Positions 1-7,002 of a stretch of 22,238 nucleotides of DNA are shown here, piece by piece. How positions within the stretch are numbered: the stretch's first letter is position 1; each line of letters begins with the position of its first letter. The DNA comes from an uncultured Christensenella sp. (GTDB lineage Bacteria; Bacillota; Clostridia; Christensenellales; Borkfalkiaceae): assembly GCA_910583855.1 (NCBI GenBank), contig CAJTYL010000015.1, positions 9,036 through 31,273 of the forward strand, written 5' to 3'. The notes under the pieces are model-generated. The model did not search any database. It saw nothing but the letters and a program-made list of their open reading frames with translations, and was not told where the DNA came from. The position numbers and the translations under genes are program-made.

Positions 1-44
1 AAGCACCCGCCACAGTGCCATTTTATAATTTAACAAAGATTTGC

Positions 45-73
45 TTGCTTTTATTCGAGATTTGGAATATAAT
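45..73 (+). promoter_or_regulatory. Putative promoter of the restriction-modification operon
   Basis: TTGCTT (45-50), a 17-bp spacer and a perfect TATAAT (68-73) lie just upstream of the first gene of the defence operon. The -35 is weak (3 of 6 consensus bases), the -10 is perfect. The predicted transcript start is about position 80, leaving a leader of under 20 nt that contains the GAGGTG ribosome binding site at 88-93. Nothing else recognisable is seen in bases 1-44. Confidence 0.55.
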
Positions 74-97
74 ATCCTTATTAGTTTGAGGTGTGAA

Positions 98-1165
98 ATG
101 TTAAGTTTTATTTCCGCAAAAGAAGCGGCTGAAAAATGGAATATTTCTCAAAGGCGTGTCGCAATTCTTTGCTCTGAAAATCGTATTGACGGTGCCATTA
201 TGGTCGGCAATATGTGGATAATTCCGAGTACTGCCGAAAAGCCTATTGATAAACGCACTATAAGATATGAGAAACAAAATATTGTGCAGTTAAAACCGTT
301 TGTTAAGTGGGTTGGCGGAAAAACTCAGCTTGTAAACGAGCTTGAAAAAATGCTTCCTGCGGACGGTGAAAAAGTTTTAACAAAATATGTTGAACCTATG
401 GTCGGCGGCGGCGCATTGCTTTTCAATGTCTTATCAAAGTTTGACTTTGAGCAGATTTATATCAGTGATATTAACGCCGAGCTTATTAACGCCTATAATG
501 CTATTAAAAACAATGTAGATACGCTCATATCAAAGCTCGCTGAAATGCAAATGCTGTTTTTGCCTATGGACGAAAACGGTCGGAATTATTTTTATTATTC
601 TGCACGGGATAAGTTTAATAGTCTTGAACTTAATGAGCAAAATTCCGTAGAAAAAGCCGCACTGTTTATCTTTTTAAATAAAACGTGCTTTAACGGTTTG
701 TATCGTGTAAACCGCAAAGGGCAATTTAACGTACCTATGGGCGCATATAAAAACCCCTGCATTTGCGATGAGGACAATTTGCGCAACGTTTCAAAGGCTT
801 TGCAAAACGTTGAAATAGTTTGCGATGATTATACGCTTTCTAAAAACGTTATTGACGAAAACAGTTTTGTTTATATCGATCCGCCGTATCGTCCTATTTC
901 CGAAACTTCGGGCTTTACTTCTTACAATACGGACGTATTTGACGATAACGAACAGATAAGGCTTGCAAAATTCATTGACGAAATTAATGAAATTGGCGCA
1001 AAAATTGTTTTAAGCAATTCCGATCCGCAGAATGTCAATGAAGAAGATACTTTTTTTGAAGAACTTTATAAATCATATAAAATAAAAAGAGTTGAAGCAA
1101 GCCGTATGATAAACAGCAAGTCAGACGGTCGCGGAAAAATTAAAGAATTGCTTATCTGCAATTAA
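98..1165 (+). CDS. dam: HTH-Dam fusion: D12-class GATC adenine-N6 methyltransferase
   Basis: This is a DNA adenine-N6 methyltransferase of the Dam/M.DpnII (D12) class, expected to methylate GATC and protect the host from the DpnII-type nuclease two genes downstream. I chose ATG 98 because GAGGTG sits 4 nt upstream; an ATG at 41 in the same frame lies within the promoter. In the 355-residue protein, residues 1-55 form an excisionase/MerR-like helix-turn-helix (SAKEAAEKWNISQRRV, then a G-x-x-W wing), an uncommon addition to Dam. The methyltransferase core follows: FVKWVGGK (68-75, motif X), VEPMVGGG (98-105, motif I, AdoMet binding), FNGLYRVN with GQFNVP (near 200-212), and catalytic DPPY at 261-264 followed by RPISETSGFTSY, which is characteristic of the DpnM/MboIA branch. 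The family and GATC specificity are established knowledge; that the HTH controls the operon is inference. Confidence 0.93.
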   Translation: MLSFISAKEAAEKWNISQRRVAILCSENRIDGAIMVGNMWIIPSTAEKPIDKRTIRYEKQNIVQLKPFVKWVGGKTQLVNELEKMLPADGEKVLTKYVEPMVGGGALLFNVLSKFDFEQIYISDINAELINAYNAIKNNVDTLISKLAEMQMLFLPMDENGRNYFYYSARDKFNSLELNEQNSVEKAALFIFLNKTCFNGLYRVNRKGQFNVPMGAYKNPCICDEDNLRNVSKALQNVEIVCDDYTLSKNVIDENSFVYIDPPYRPISETSGFTSYNTDVFDDNEQIRLAKFIDEINEIGAKIVLSNSDPQNVNEEDTFFEELYKSYKIKRVEASRMINSKSDGRGKIKELLICN

Positions 1166-1174
1166 GGTGAAATT

Positions 1175-2014
1175 ATGACTTTACTTGAACTCACAAAAGA
1201 AGAAAGTGATAAATACATAGATGAATTATATTCATGCTTTCCCACAGGTCGTGAATTTGAAATATTCCTTAATTCATTTTTAACTGCGCTTGGTTTTGAA
1301 GAAGTTGTTACTACGCAATACGTTGGCGATAAAGGAATTGATTTAACTTGCATTAAAAGCGGTCTTGACTTGAACGGCACTGATACTATTAATTATTATG
1401 TGCAGGCAAAGCGATATGCTCGTAGCAATAAAGTTCAGCCTAAGGAAGTTCGCGATTTAAAGGGCACAACAAAGCGTGATAAAAACGGAAATATCTTAAA
1501 TAGCAATTACATTAACGTATTTATCACAACTTCCACTTTTACTAAGGCGGCATTATCAGAAGCAACAGACAACCCCAATATGCCTGTAATTACTATTGAT
1601 GGCGCACAACTTATTCAGTACTGCATTGAAAAAGGCATTGGCTTTAATTATAAACCTGTGTTTTCAAAAAATGAAATTATCGCTTTAACTCAAAGCGAAC
1701 AAAAAGCAAGTATTGCTACTACTACCGAAACTGAATATTTGGTAGAAAGAGAGATAACTAAAAACGACATCAGAGCAAAAATATTAGTCATTCCGCAAGT
1801 AGTTAAAAGTGAGCTTGCCGAAAATAAAGAAAAATTTACAGTTGTATTTAATGGCATTGAAAAACAACTTAACATTGATAAGGCAAGACGGTATTTTGGC
1901 GGTGTTACTGATTTTTATAAGCAGTTTGGCTTATTGACTACTGATGGCGTATTTGTTAGCAAAAAAGCCAAATGGAAAAAAGATGGCGACAAAGTAATTG
2001 TTGATTTAGTTTAA
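1175..2014 (+). CDS. Mrr-like PD-(D/E)xK restriction endonuclease
   Basis: The N-terminal 150 residues carry an Mrr_cat-type nuclease fold: a G-x-x-F-E helix (residues 25-29), LGFEEV, then D56 in GDKGIDL and the catalytic Q77-A-K79 in YYVQAKRY, followed by VRDLKG, FITTSTFTKAA and the closing IDGAQLI. Members cleave DNA, often modified DNA (type IV), but some act as conventional type II enzymes with a partner methyltransferase. Residues from about 165 to 279 form a domain I do not recognise; a target-recognition or regulatory role is possible. The start has AAGGTGA upstream and lies 9 nt after the dam stop codon, so co-transcription is likely. Its place between the Dam and DpnII genes is atypical, since the usual DpnII loci hold two methyltransferases and one nuclease. 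Confidence 0.85.
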   Translation: MTLLELTKEESDKYIDELYSCFPTGREFEIFLNSFLTALGFEEVVTTQYVGDKGIDLTCIKSGLDLNGTDTINYYVQAKRYARSNKVQPKEVRDLKGTTKRDKNGNILNSNYINVFITTSTFTKAALSEATDNPNMPVITIDGAQLIQYCIEKGIGFNYKPVFSKNEIIALTQSEQKASIATTTETEYLVEREITKNDIRAKILVIPQVVKSELAENKEKFTVVFNGIEKQLNIDKARRYFGGVTDFYKQFGLLTTDGVFVSKKAKWKKDGDKVIVDLV

Positions 2015-2025
2015 AAGGTGTATCC

Positions 2026-2886
2026 ATGAAAAGAAATTTTAACGAATGGTTTAAAACGTTCAGGTCAAGTATTTGCGATTATAGTTATTACGTAAACTTT
2101 GAAAAGGTTTATGGTAATGTTGACAGCGTAAAACTAGAATTGAATATTCTTAATTCTTTAATCGGTTCAAAGAACATTGAGAATGATTTTGAAAAACTGG
2201 TTGCAGAATATCCAAAAGTATTAAAATGCATTCCTATCCTCTTGGCGGTTAGGGGAAGCGAGATTTACGCCATTGACGGCGATGGTGAATATCTTTTCAG
2301 TTTTAAGAAAATAAACTATTCTGTTGACGAATACAAAATGTTCATGCGTAAAACAGGGCTATTCGATTTGATTTCAAACCGCATAATCAATAATTTAGTT
2401 GATTACGTTACTGGCGTTGAAGTCGGGCTTGACAGTAATGGTCGCAAAAACAGGGGCGGTCATTTAATGGAAAATCTTGTTGAAGATTATTTGCAGAAGG
2501 CTGGTCTTGTCAAAGGTACTGACTATTTCAAGGAAATGTACATATCGGATATTCAGAGGCGGTGGAATTTAGATTTATCAAGCATTTCCAATACAGGCAA
2601 AACGGAAAAACGTTTCGATTTTGTGGTTAAAAAAGGAAACATAGTTTACGGTATTGAAACTAATTTCTACGCAAGTAGCGGTTCTAAACTTAACGAAACT
2701 GCAAGAAGTTATAAAACTATTACTTTGGAAGCAAAAGATATTAAAGGCTTTGCATTCGTATGGTTTACGGACGGTCTGGGATGGCAGTCGGCAAGGCATA
2801 ATTTGGAAGAAACGTTTGATGTGTTGGACCACCTTTACTGCATAACCGATTTGGAAAACGGTATTGTAGAAGAATTATTTAAGTAA
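2026..2886 (+). CDS. DpnII-family type II restriction endonuclease (GATC)
   Basis: The 286-residue protein matches the DpnII endonuclease family (also MboI and LlaDCHI), which cuts unmethylated GATC. Diagnostic segments are GLDSNGRKNRGGHLMEN (residues 134-150), RFDFVV (197-202) and YGIETNFYASSGSKLNETA (208-226). In this family the last two form the nuclease core, with D198 and E211 as the likely metal-binding acidic residues. Length is normal for the family and the ends are complete. The ATG is 11 nt after the Mrr-like gene and has AAGGTG upstream. The Dam-type methyltransferase at 98-1165 is the cognate protecting enzyme. I see no disruption, so the pair is expected to be active. Confidence 0.93.
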   Translation: MKRNFNEWFKTFRSSICDYSYYVNFEKVYGNVDSVKLELNILNSLIGSKNIENDFEKLVAEYPKVLKCIPILLAVRGSEIYAIDGDGEYLFSFKKINYSVDEYKMFMRKTGLFDLISNRIINNLVDYVTGVEVGLDSNGRKNRGGHLMENLVEDYLQKAGLVKGTDYFKEMYISDIQRRWNLDLSSISNTGKTEKRFDFVVKKGNIVYGIETNFYASSGSKLNETARSYKTITLEAKDIKGFAFVWFTDGLGWQSARHNLEETFDVLDHLYCITDLENGIVEELFK

Positions 2887-2887
2887 T

Positions 2888-3625
2888 ATGGCAAAGAAAA
2901 TTCCGTTACAACCCGAAAATTTTGAACTTGAAACAAATACTGTTTGGAGTTTTTCTAATCGTGGTAAATGGGCAACTCACGATGCTAAATATCGTGGCAA
3001 CTGGTCGCCGTATATTCCGAGAAATATTATTCTGCGCTATTCCCAAGAAGGCGACACTATATTAGATCAATTTGTTGGCGGTGGTACTACTGCCGTTGAG
3101 GCAAAGCTGACGGGGCGCAATTTTATCGGTATAGATATAAATTCCAAAGCTGTTGAAATATCTAATAGTAAATGTAATTTCGAATGCGATACTAATTCAA
3201 AAATAGATATTTTTCAGGGTGATGCAAGAAAGTTGTGTATTGAAAATGAAAGCATGGACTTGATTTGCACGCATCCACCTTATGCCGATATAATTCATTA
3301 CAGTGAAGATATTGACGGCGATTTATCATTACTTGCTGTTAAACCGTTTCTGACTGAAATCGGTAAGGTCGCAGAAGAAAGTTTCAGAGTTTTAAAGCAA
3401 GGAAAATATTGCGCTATTCTTATGGGTGATACTCGTAAAAAAGGAATGGTTCAACCGCTTGCTTTTGAAACAATGCGGGTATTCGAGCTTGCTGGCTTTA
3501 AAACAAAAGAAATAATAATAAAAGAACAACACAACTGCAAAGCAACAGGCTTTTGGAAAACCAACAGCATAAAACACAACTTCCTGTTGTTAGCCCACGA
3601 GTACTTGTTTGTATTTAGGAAATGA
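2888..3625 (+). CDS. Second DNA amino-methyltransferase with THPPY motif
   Basis: This is an S-adenosylmethionine-dependent N6-adenine or N4-cytosine methyltransferase of the N6_N4_Mtase type. Motif order is: a motif X-like stretch (NWSPYIPRNIILRY, residues 38-51), motif I LDQFVGGGTTAVEA (59-72), GIDIN (81-85), then catalytic motif IV as THPPY (128-132). That order matches a gamma-like or circularly permuted arrangement, unlike DpnA, which is of the beta type. The usual motif IV is DPPY, NPPY or SPPY, so H in the first position is atypical and the modified base cannot be read from it. The ATG follows the DpnII stop by one nucleotide, with no clear ribosome site, so translation is probably coupled. 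It may protect against the Mrr-like nuclease or duplicate GATC protection. Confidence 0.85.
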   Translation: MAKKIPLQPENFELETNTVWSFSNRGKWATHDAKYRGNWSPYIPRNIILRYSQEGDTILDQFVGGGTTAVEAKLTGRNFIGIDINSKAVEISNSKCNFECDTNSKIDIFQGDARKLCIENESMDLICTHPPYADIIHYSEDIDGDLSLLAVKPFLTEIGKVAEESFRVLKQGKYCAILMGDTRKKGMVQPLAFETMRVFELAGFKTKEIIIKEQHNCKATGFWKTNSIKHNFLLLAHEYLFVFRK

Positions 3626-3644
3626 ATTTTTACATTGGAGAGTT

Positions 3645-4358
3645 ATGTGTTTAGATTGTGATATAGTAGAAGAGATGACTAAAAATTCATGTTATTTTGA
3701 ATCATCGTCGTCTTGTTTATCAAAAAATAGTATAAAAGGATATCGTTTAATTGATCATGCATATGAACTTGTAGAAATGGATGATGAACTTTATTTATCT
3801 GATGTGATTTCTAATTTGCGAAAAGCTATCAATTATAGAGTAAATACATTATTTTTGCAATTGGGAATAGATAATTTAGATTTTAAAAACTTCGGTAAAA
3901 AGAAAAAATTAGAAAAATTAGAGGAGTTAGGCATAGTTAAGCCATTATTAATCAATAAATTAATTTCGATAAGAAATGGAATTGAATATGATGGTAATAC
4001 CCCGCCGAATCAAGTAGAGTGCGAAGAGTTAATAGATATTGTTTGGTATTTTTATAAGTCTACTGATAGATATTGTAACATTGAACCTGATTCTTTCTTG
4101 ATAGATTATGAATCCGAACGAAATTTTATAAGTTTAGATTTTGATTTTAAAACCCATACAATTTTGAAAATAACTGCGAATTTACCATCAAATTATTTAT
4201 CAGAAAACAAACATAATAATGAAATCTGCTTATATGACTATAAAGCAAATAACGAGTCTAATCAAAATATTTACTTTAACGGAAAAATTCTTGTAGGCGA
4301 ATTGAAAAATTATATTGATATTTTTTCGATTGCACTATGTGAGTGGGGGAATTATTGA
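3645..4358 (+). CDS. HEPN-like protein at the end of the restriction operon
   Basis: I do not recognise a named family for this 237-residue protein. It has a helical central region with an HEPN-like signature: IRNGIEYDG (residues 109-117), then NTPPNQVECEEL and IVWYFYKSTD (about 132-141). In HEPN ribonucleases the motif is R-x4-6-H, commonly R-N-x3-H; here it is R110-N111-x3-Y115, so the catalytic histidine position is tyrosine. A further frame extends 5' to 3609 over the previous gene, but GGAGAG at 3637-3642 in front of ATG 3645 decides the start. The gene is the most AT-rich in the window (many ATA, AAT and TTA codons), pointing to separate acquisition. Its operon position suggests an accessory defence or abortive-infection role; this is inference, and a non-catalytic partner protein is equally possible. 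Confidence 0.7.
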   Translation: MCLDCDIVEEMTKNSCYFESSSSCLSKNSIKGYRLIDHAYELVEMDDELYLSDVISNLRKAINYRVNTLFLQLGIDNLDFKNFGKKKKLEKLEELGIVKPLLINKLISIRNGIEYDGNTPPNQVECEELIDIVWYFYKSTDRYCNIEPDSFLIDYESERNFISLDFDFKTHTILKITANLPSNYLSENKHNNEICLYDYKANNESNQNIYFNGKILVGELKNYIDIFSIALCEWGNY

Positions 4359-4412
4359 TTTTATTTAATCATTTATAAAATTCGTTTTAATTTCTACTTC
4401 TCCATAAAAATA

Positions 4413-4446
4413 AAGTCGAACCAATTTGTATAGGCTCGGCTTTTTT
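4413..4446 (+). terminator. Rho-independent terminator of the restriction operon
   Basis: AAGTCGAACC (4413-4422) pairs with GGCTCGGCTT (4433-4442) with one A-C mismatch and one G-T pair, around a 10-nt loop, and runs into TTTTTT (4441-4446). It lies 55 nt after the last gene of the operon. Confidence 0.8.
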
Positions 4447-4451
4447 GATAT

Positions 4452-4489
4452 AAAAAAGAACGCAAGTCGGGGGTGTTCGACTTACGTTC
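4452..4489 (-). terminator. Rho-independent terminator of tRNA-Arg
   Basis: On the minus strand a 12-bp stem (4478-4489 with 4458-4469, one G-T pair) is followed by a run of six T (complement of 4452-4457). It begins 5 nt beyond the encoded CCA end of the tRNA gene. With the plus-strand terminator at 4413-4446 it closes a tail-to-tail junction. Confidence 0.8.
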
Positions 4490-4493
4490 GTAA

Positions 4494-4570
4494 TGGTGCG
4501 CCGTAAGGAATTCGAATCCCTAGCCTTTGGTTCCGTAGACCAACGCTCTATCCAGTTGAGCTAACAGCGC
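4494..4570 (-). tRNA. tRNA-Arg (anticodon ACG)
   Basis: Read on the minus strand, this 77-nt sequence folds as a complete cloverleaf. The 7-bp acceptor stem is GCGCTGT with ACGGCGC (one T-G pair), the D arm is GCTC/GAGC with a GG-containing loop, the anticodon stem is TTGGT/ACCAA with loop CTACGGA, and the T arm loop is TTCGAAT. The discriminator is A and the CCA end is encoded. The ACG anticodon, with A34 normally converted to inosine, reads CGU, CGC and CGA. Its 3' end faces the AT-rich restriction module. Confidence 0.95.
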
Positions 4571-4619
4571 ATAAATATTAAGTTGTAAAACCAAAGGCAA
4601 CAGCCTTTGCCTGCACTGA

Positions 4620-4655
4620 TAGACCAACGCTCTATCCGACCAAAGCTAACAGCGC
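4620..4655 (-). pseudogene. Degenerate 5' half of tRNA-Arg in the tRNA leader
   Basis: This 36-nt segment repeats the 5' half of the intact tRNA-Arg 50 nt downstream on the same strand. It has the same first 12 nt (acceptor strand and start of D arm), an altered D loop (6 nt for 5), then the same 18 nt through the anticodon stem to GGTCTA. After that it diverges. There is no anticodon, T arm or 3' acceptor strand, so it cannot be a tRNA. A hairpin (CAAAGGC/GCCTTTG) lies between the two copies at about 4591-4609. Confidence 0.8.
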
Positions 4656-4690
4656 AAATATCAAAGCCGTTACTTTCAAACGGCTAGATT

Positions 4691-4719
4691 ATTATAGTAA
4701 ATAATATTTTCTTTGTCAA
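4691..4719 (-). promoter_or_regulatory. Full-consensus promoter for tRNA-Arg
   Basis: Minus-strand TTGACA (4714-4719), exactly 17 bp, then TATAAT (4691-4696). All twelve consensus bases match, as expected for a stable-RNA gene. Transcription should begin near 4684, in a 7-bp inverted repeat (4665-4671 with 4679-4685), and pass through the tRNA half-copy before the intact tRNA. Confidence 0.9.
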
Positions 4720-4745
4720 ACGATTTTTGCGGAGTAAAATTTAAA

Positions 4746-5609
4746 TTATCTCCAAAGCTTATCAAGGTCGAAGCCGAACACCTGCACGGGCTGCAAATAG
4801 GCGGAGTTAGCCAAATCGTAAGGCACTACCATACACCCGCCGTTGCTGTCCAAATCTATCCCGAACTGCTTAAAAGCGTACCAGATTACGTGCGCGCACT
4901 GCGTTTTTCTTATATCGTTTTTGTTGGTTAAAAGCCCCGCCAAACCCTCGTAGGGAATGCCGATAAGGTTTGCGGTCGCGTATTTTACCACTTCGTCGAT
5001 CACGGCTTTATCTATAAGGTCGGGGTTCGGTCTTAAAATAATGAAATTCACCCTGTCCGTGAAGTCCCTCACCGTGCCAATCCTGCTGTAAGTCCCGTAT
5101 GCGTTCGCCTGCATAACGTTTGCAAGATTCCCGTTAGTGACTAGCCCCGCATGCCCAATTCTTACGAAAGAGATATGAGTGGAAGAGGTTATTATAATAT
5201 CCCCGTCCTCAAGATAAGTATTTGCAACGTGCTTTTCGATATAATCGGTGCAGGCGTAAGGCGCAACCTGTCCAAACATCACTTCGTGCGGCTCGAACAA
5301 ATCCGCCTGGATTTGCTTAATAAGACGTTTTCCCGTTTCGCCCTTTTTGAGCGCACGGTCTATTCCGATTTTAGTCAGTCCCGTCTGACGGTACAAAACC
5401 CCGTAATCCTCGTCGGTCAGCTCGCCGTCAAGATACCCGTCCAAATCCAGTCTTTCGTAATCGGGTTGCACGCACCCGATAGACCCGTGCGAAGCCCAAA
5501 AGGCGATTTGCAAACCGAAAGCAATCAACGCCAGAAACAGAATAAAGGCACCGCACGCTATAAGCGCGGTTATTCTTCTTGAAAGCTTTTTTTTCTTCTC
5601 TTTCGCCAT
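4746..5609 (-). CDS. Membrane-anchored YiiX/NlpC-P60-like cysteine hydrolase
   Basis: The 287-residue protein starts with a lysine-rich stretch (MAKEKKKKLSRR) and one hydrophobic helix (residues 13-38), so it is anchored in the membrane with its body outside, or carries an uncleaved signal. The body matches the YiiX/YebB-like permuted papain fold: GDIIITSSTHIS and H153 in RIGHAGLV, then C238 in TQCAHVIWYAFKQFGI. The histidine precedes the cysteine, the reverse of classical NlpC/P60 order. Related enzymes cleave amide bonds in peptidoglycan peptides or lipids; the substrate here is unknown. I chose ATG 5607-5609 rather than an in-frame ATG at 5651 because the latter overlaps the upstream gene, while 5609 lies one nucleotide after its stop with GGAA upstream (translational coupling). 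It is the last gene of a two-gene operon with the PepV-like dipeptidase. Confidence 0.75.
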   Translation of the reverse strand: MAKEKKKKLSRRITALIACGAFILFLALIAFGLQIAFWASHGSIGCVQPDYERLDLDGYLDGELTDEDYGVLYRQTGLTKIGIDRALKKGETGKRLIKQIQADLFEPHEVMFGQVAPYACTDYIEKHVANTYLEDGDIIITSSTHISFVRIGHAGLVTNGNLANVMQANAYGTYSRIGTVRDFTDRVNFIILRPNPDLIDKAVIDEVVKYATANLIGIPYEGLAGLLTNKNDIRKTQCAHVIWYAFKQFGIDLDSNGGCMVVPYDLANSAYLQPVQVFGFDLDKLWR

Positions 5610-5610
5610 A

Positions 5611-6855
5611 TCATTCCGTAAGTCGGCGTATCGCCAGCTTGTAAATTTCAAAGCACCTTTTTATTTTATCAAACGTGATATATTCGTTCGCCTGATGAAT
5701 AGTCTGTTCTTCGCCTTCTTCTTCGGGACCGAACGCCGCCCCGCACTTCAAAGCCCGCGCGTAAGTTCCGCCGCCTATTGCAACGGGTTGGCAGTTCTTG
5801 CCCGTAACCTCGTTGTAAACGTCGCAAAGCGTCTTTATGAGAAAACAGTTTTTGTCGTTATAAAGGGGGGCTTGCTCCGAAATAATCTCGTACTCCGCGC
5901 CGCCGTCTTTAAGCAGTTTTACAATATCTTCCTTTTTCATAGTGGCGGGATAGCGGATATCGCAGGTCGCTAAAATTTCTTCGCCGTTCTGCTCAATAAC
6001 GTTGGGCGAGAAGGTGAGATAACCAGTCTCGTCGTGCAGCTCTTTCAGCCCATAGCAGCTTCCGAACAGCGCGTTCTTTATATCCTCAAGCCCCAGATAT
6101 TCGAGTATTGGTTCGATTGCGTTCACGCCCTCGTCGGGGGTCGAGCCGTGCGCCGACTTGCCCAAAGCAACCAGCTTGCCGCCTTCGGAAAGAAGGTGCA
6201 TGCTTGCCGCCTTGTCCAAATCGAGTGGAGCCAAAACCGTACACCTGTCGCATACCATATTCGCGTATTCGCCACCCTTAAGCCCTGTAAACGACCCGCA
6301 CGCGGTGAATTTCAATTTTATATGCAGTATCCCCTTTTCGGCGTAGATGACGGGAAAGTCCGCGTCGGGCGAAAATCCCTCCTCGGGCATAGCGGTGTGC
6401 GCCTTATAATACTTTATGCATTCCCAGCCGCTCTCTTCGTTGCAGCCCACGATAAGCTTAATTCTGCGCTTAGGTTTAAAACCTTCGTCTTTAAGTGCCT
6501 TCATAGCGAAAAGCGTACAGACGGCGGGACCCTTGTCGTCCATCGCGCCCCTGCCCCATACGCGTCCGTTTTCACAATCTATTTCCCCGCCAAACGGGTC
6601 GTGCGTCCAGCCGCCGCCGGCAGGCACTACGTCAAGGTGAGCCAAAATCGCAAAGTCCTTGCCCGTACCGAATACGACTTCTCCGGCGTATCCGTCGTAA
6701 TTTTTGGTTTTAAATCCCAAAAAACGGGCAAGATTTAAAAAATAATCAAGCGCCTTTTTCGCACCCGCGCCGAAAGGCGCGCCTTCCTCGGGTTCAGCCT
6801 TTGCGGAATTAAACCTTATCAGCTGCGATAAATTTTTAATTATATCGTTAAACAT
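5611..6855 (-). CDS. pepV: M20-family dipeptidase, PepV-like
   Basis: This is a zinc-dependent M20 dipeptidase of the PepV/Sapep type, a cytoplasmic enzyme that releases amino acids from dipeptides. Metal-site motifs are H73-x-D75 in HLDVVPAG, D106 in GRGAMDDKGP, the general base and ligand pair E140-E141 in GCNEESGW, D in SPDADFPVIYAEKG, and a C-terminal histidine in IHQANEYI (about 387). The 414-residue length is somewhat short of the usual 460-470. The start at 6855 has GGAAGG 5 nt upstream; an upstream in-frame ATG (6888) falls within the promoter -10. It is transcribed from the promoter at 6887-6915, and the YiiX-like hydrolase follows immediately. The pairing suggests peptide or murein-peptide scavenging, which is inference. 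Confidence 0.87.
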   Translation of the reverse strand: MFNDIIKNLSQLIRFNSAKAEPEEGAPFGAGAKKALDYFLNLARFLGFKTKNYDGYAGEVVFGTGKDFAILAHLDVVPAGGGWTHDPFGGEIDCENGRVWGRGAMDDKGPAVCTLFAMKALKDEGFKPKRRIKLIVGCNEESGWECIKYYKAHTAMPEEGFSPDADFPVIYAEKGILHIKLKFTACGSFTGLKGGEYANMVCDRCTVLAPLDLDKAASMHLLSEGGKLVALGKSAHGSTPDEGVNAIEPILEYLGLEDIKNALFGSCYGLKELHDETGYLTFSPNVIEQNGEEILATCDIRYPATMKKEDIVKLLKDGGAEYEIISEQAPLYNDKNCFLIKTLCDVYNEVTGKNCQPVAIGGGTYARALKCGAAFGPEEEGEEQTIHQANEYITFDKIKRCFEIYKLAIRRLTE

Positions 6856-6886
6856 AACAACCTTCCGTAAAAAACACGTTAAAAAC

Positions 6887-6915
6887 ATTATACACTTTTT
6901 TTATTTTATGGTAAA
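6887..6915 (-). promoter_or_regulatory. Promoter of the dipeptidase-hydrolase operon
   Basis: Minus-strand TTTACC (6910-6915), 17-bp spacer, TATAAT (6887-6892). The -10 is perfect and the -35 matches 4 of 6 bases. The predicted start (about 6880) leaves a 25-nt leader with GGAAGG before ATG 6855. Confidence 0.75.
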
Positions 6916-7002
6916 ATAAAAAAGATATATTTTCAAAAATTTCCGTACCCATTTAAACGCGGGCGTTCAGCCTTTTGGGTGCAACCGTCTTACAGGGCAG
7001 AA

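Noticed and set aside
4620..4655. A second tRNA gene
   Set aside because: It lacks the anticodon loop, T arm and 3' acceptor strand, so it is only a 5'-half remnant.
5700..5740. Frameshift or truncation in the PepV-like gene, as it is shorter than typical family members
   Set aside because: All metal-site motifs and the C-terminal IHQANEYI segment are present in one frame; the shortness is likely in the lid domain.
6034..6738. 234-codon open frame on the plus strand
   Set aside because: It lies opposite the PepV-like gene, whose motifs are clear; the plus-strand translation has no recognisable domain and no ribosome site. It is a shadow of biased codon use.
6979..7002. GTG start for the histidine kinase
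   Set aside because: No ribosome site precedes it, whereas AGGG lies at the proper distance from ATG 7003.
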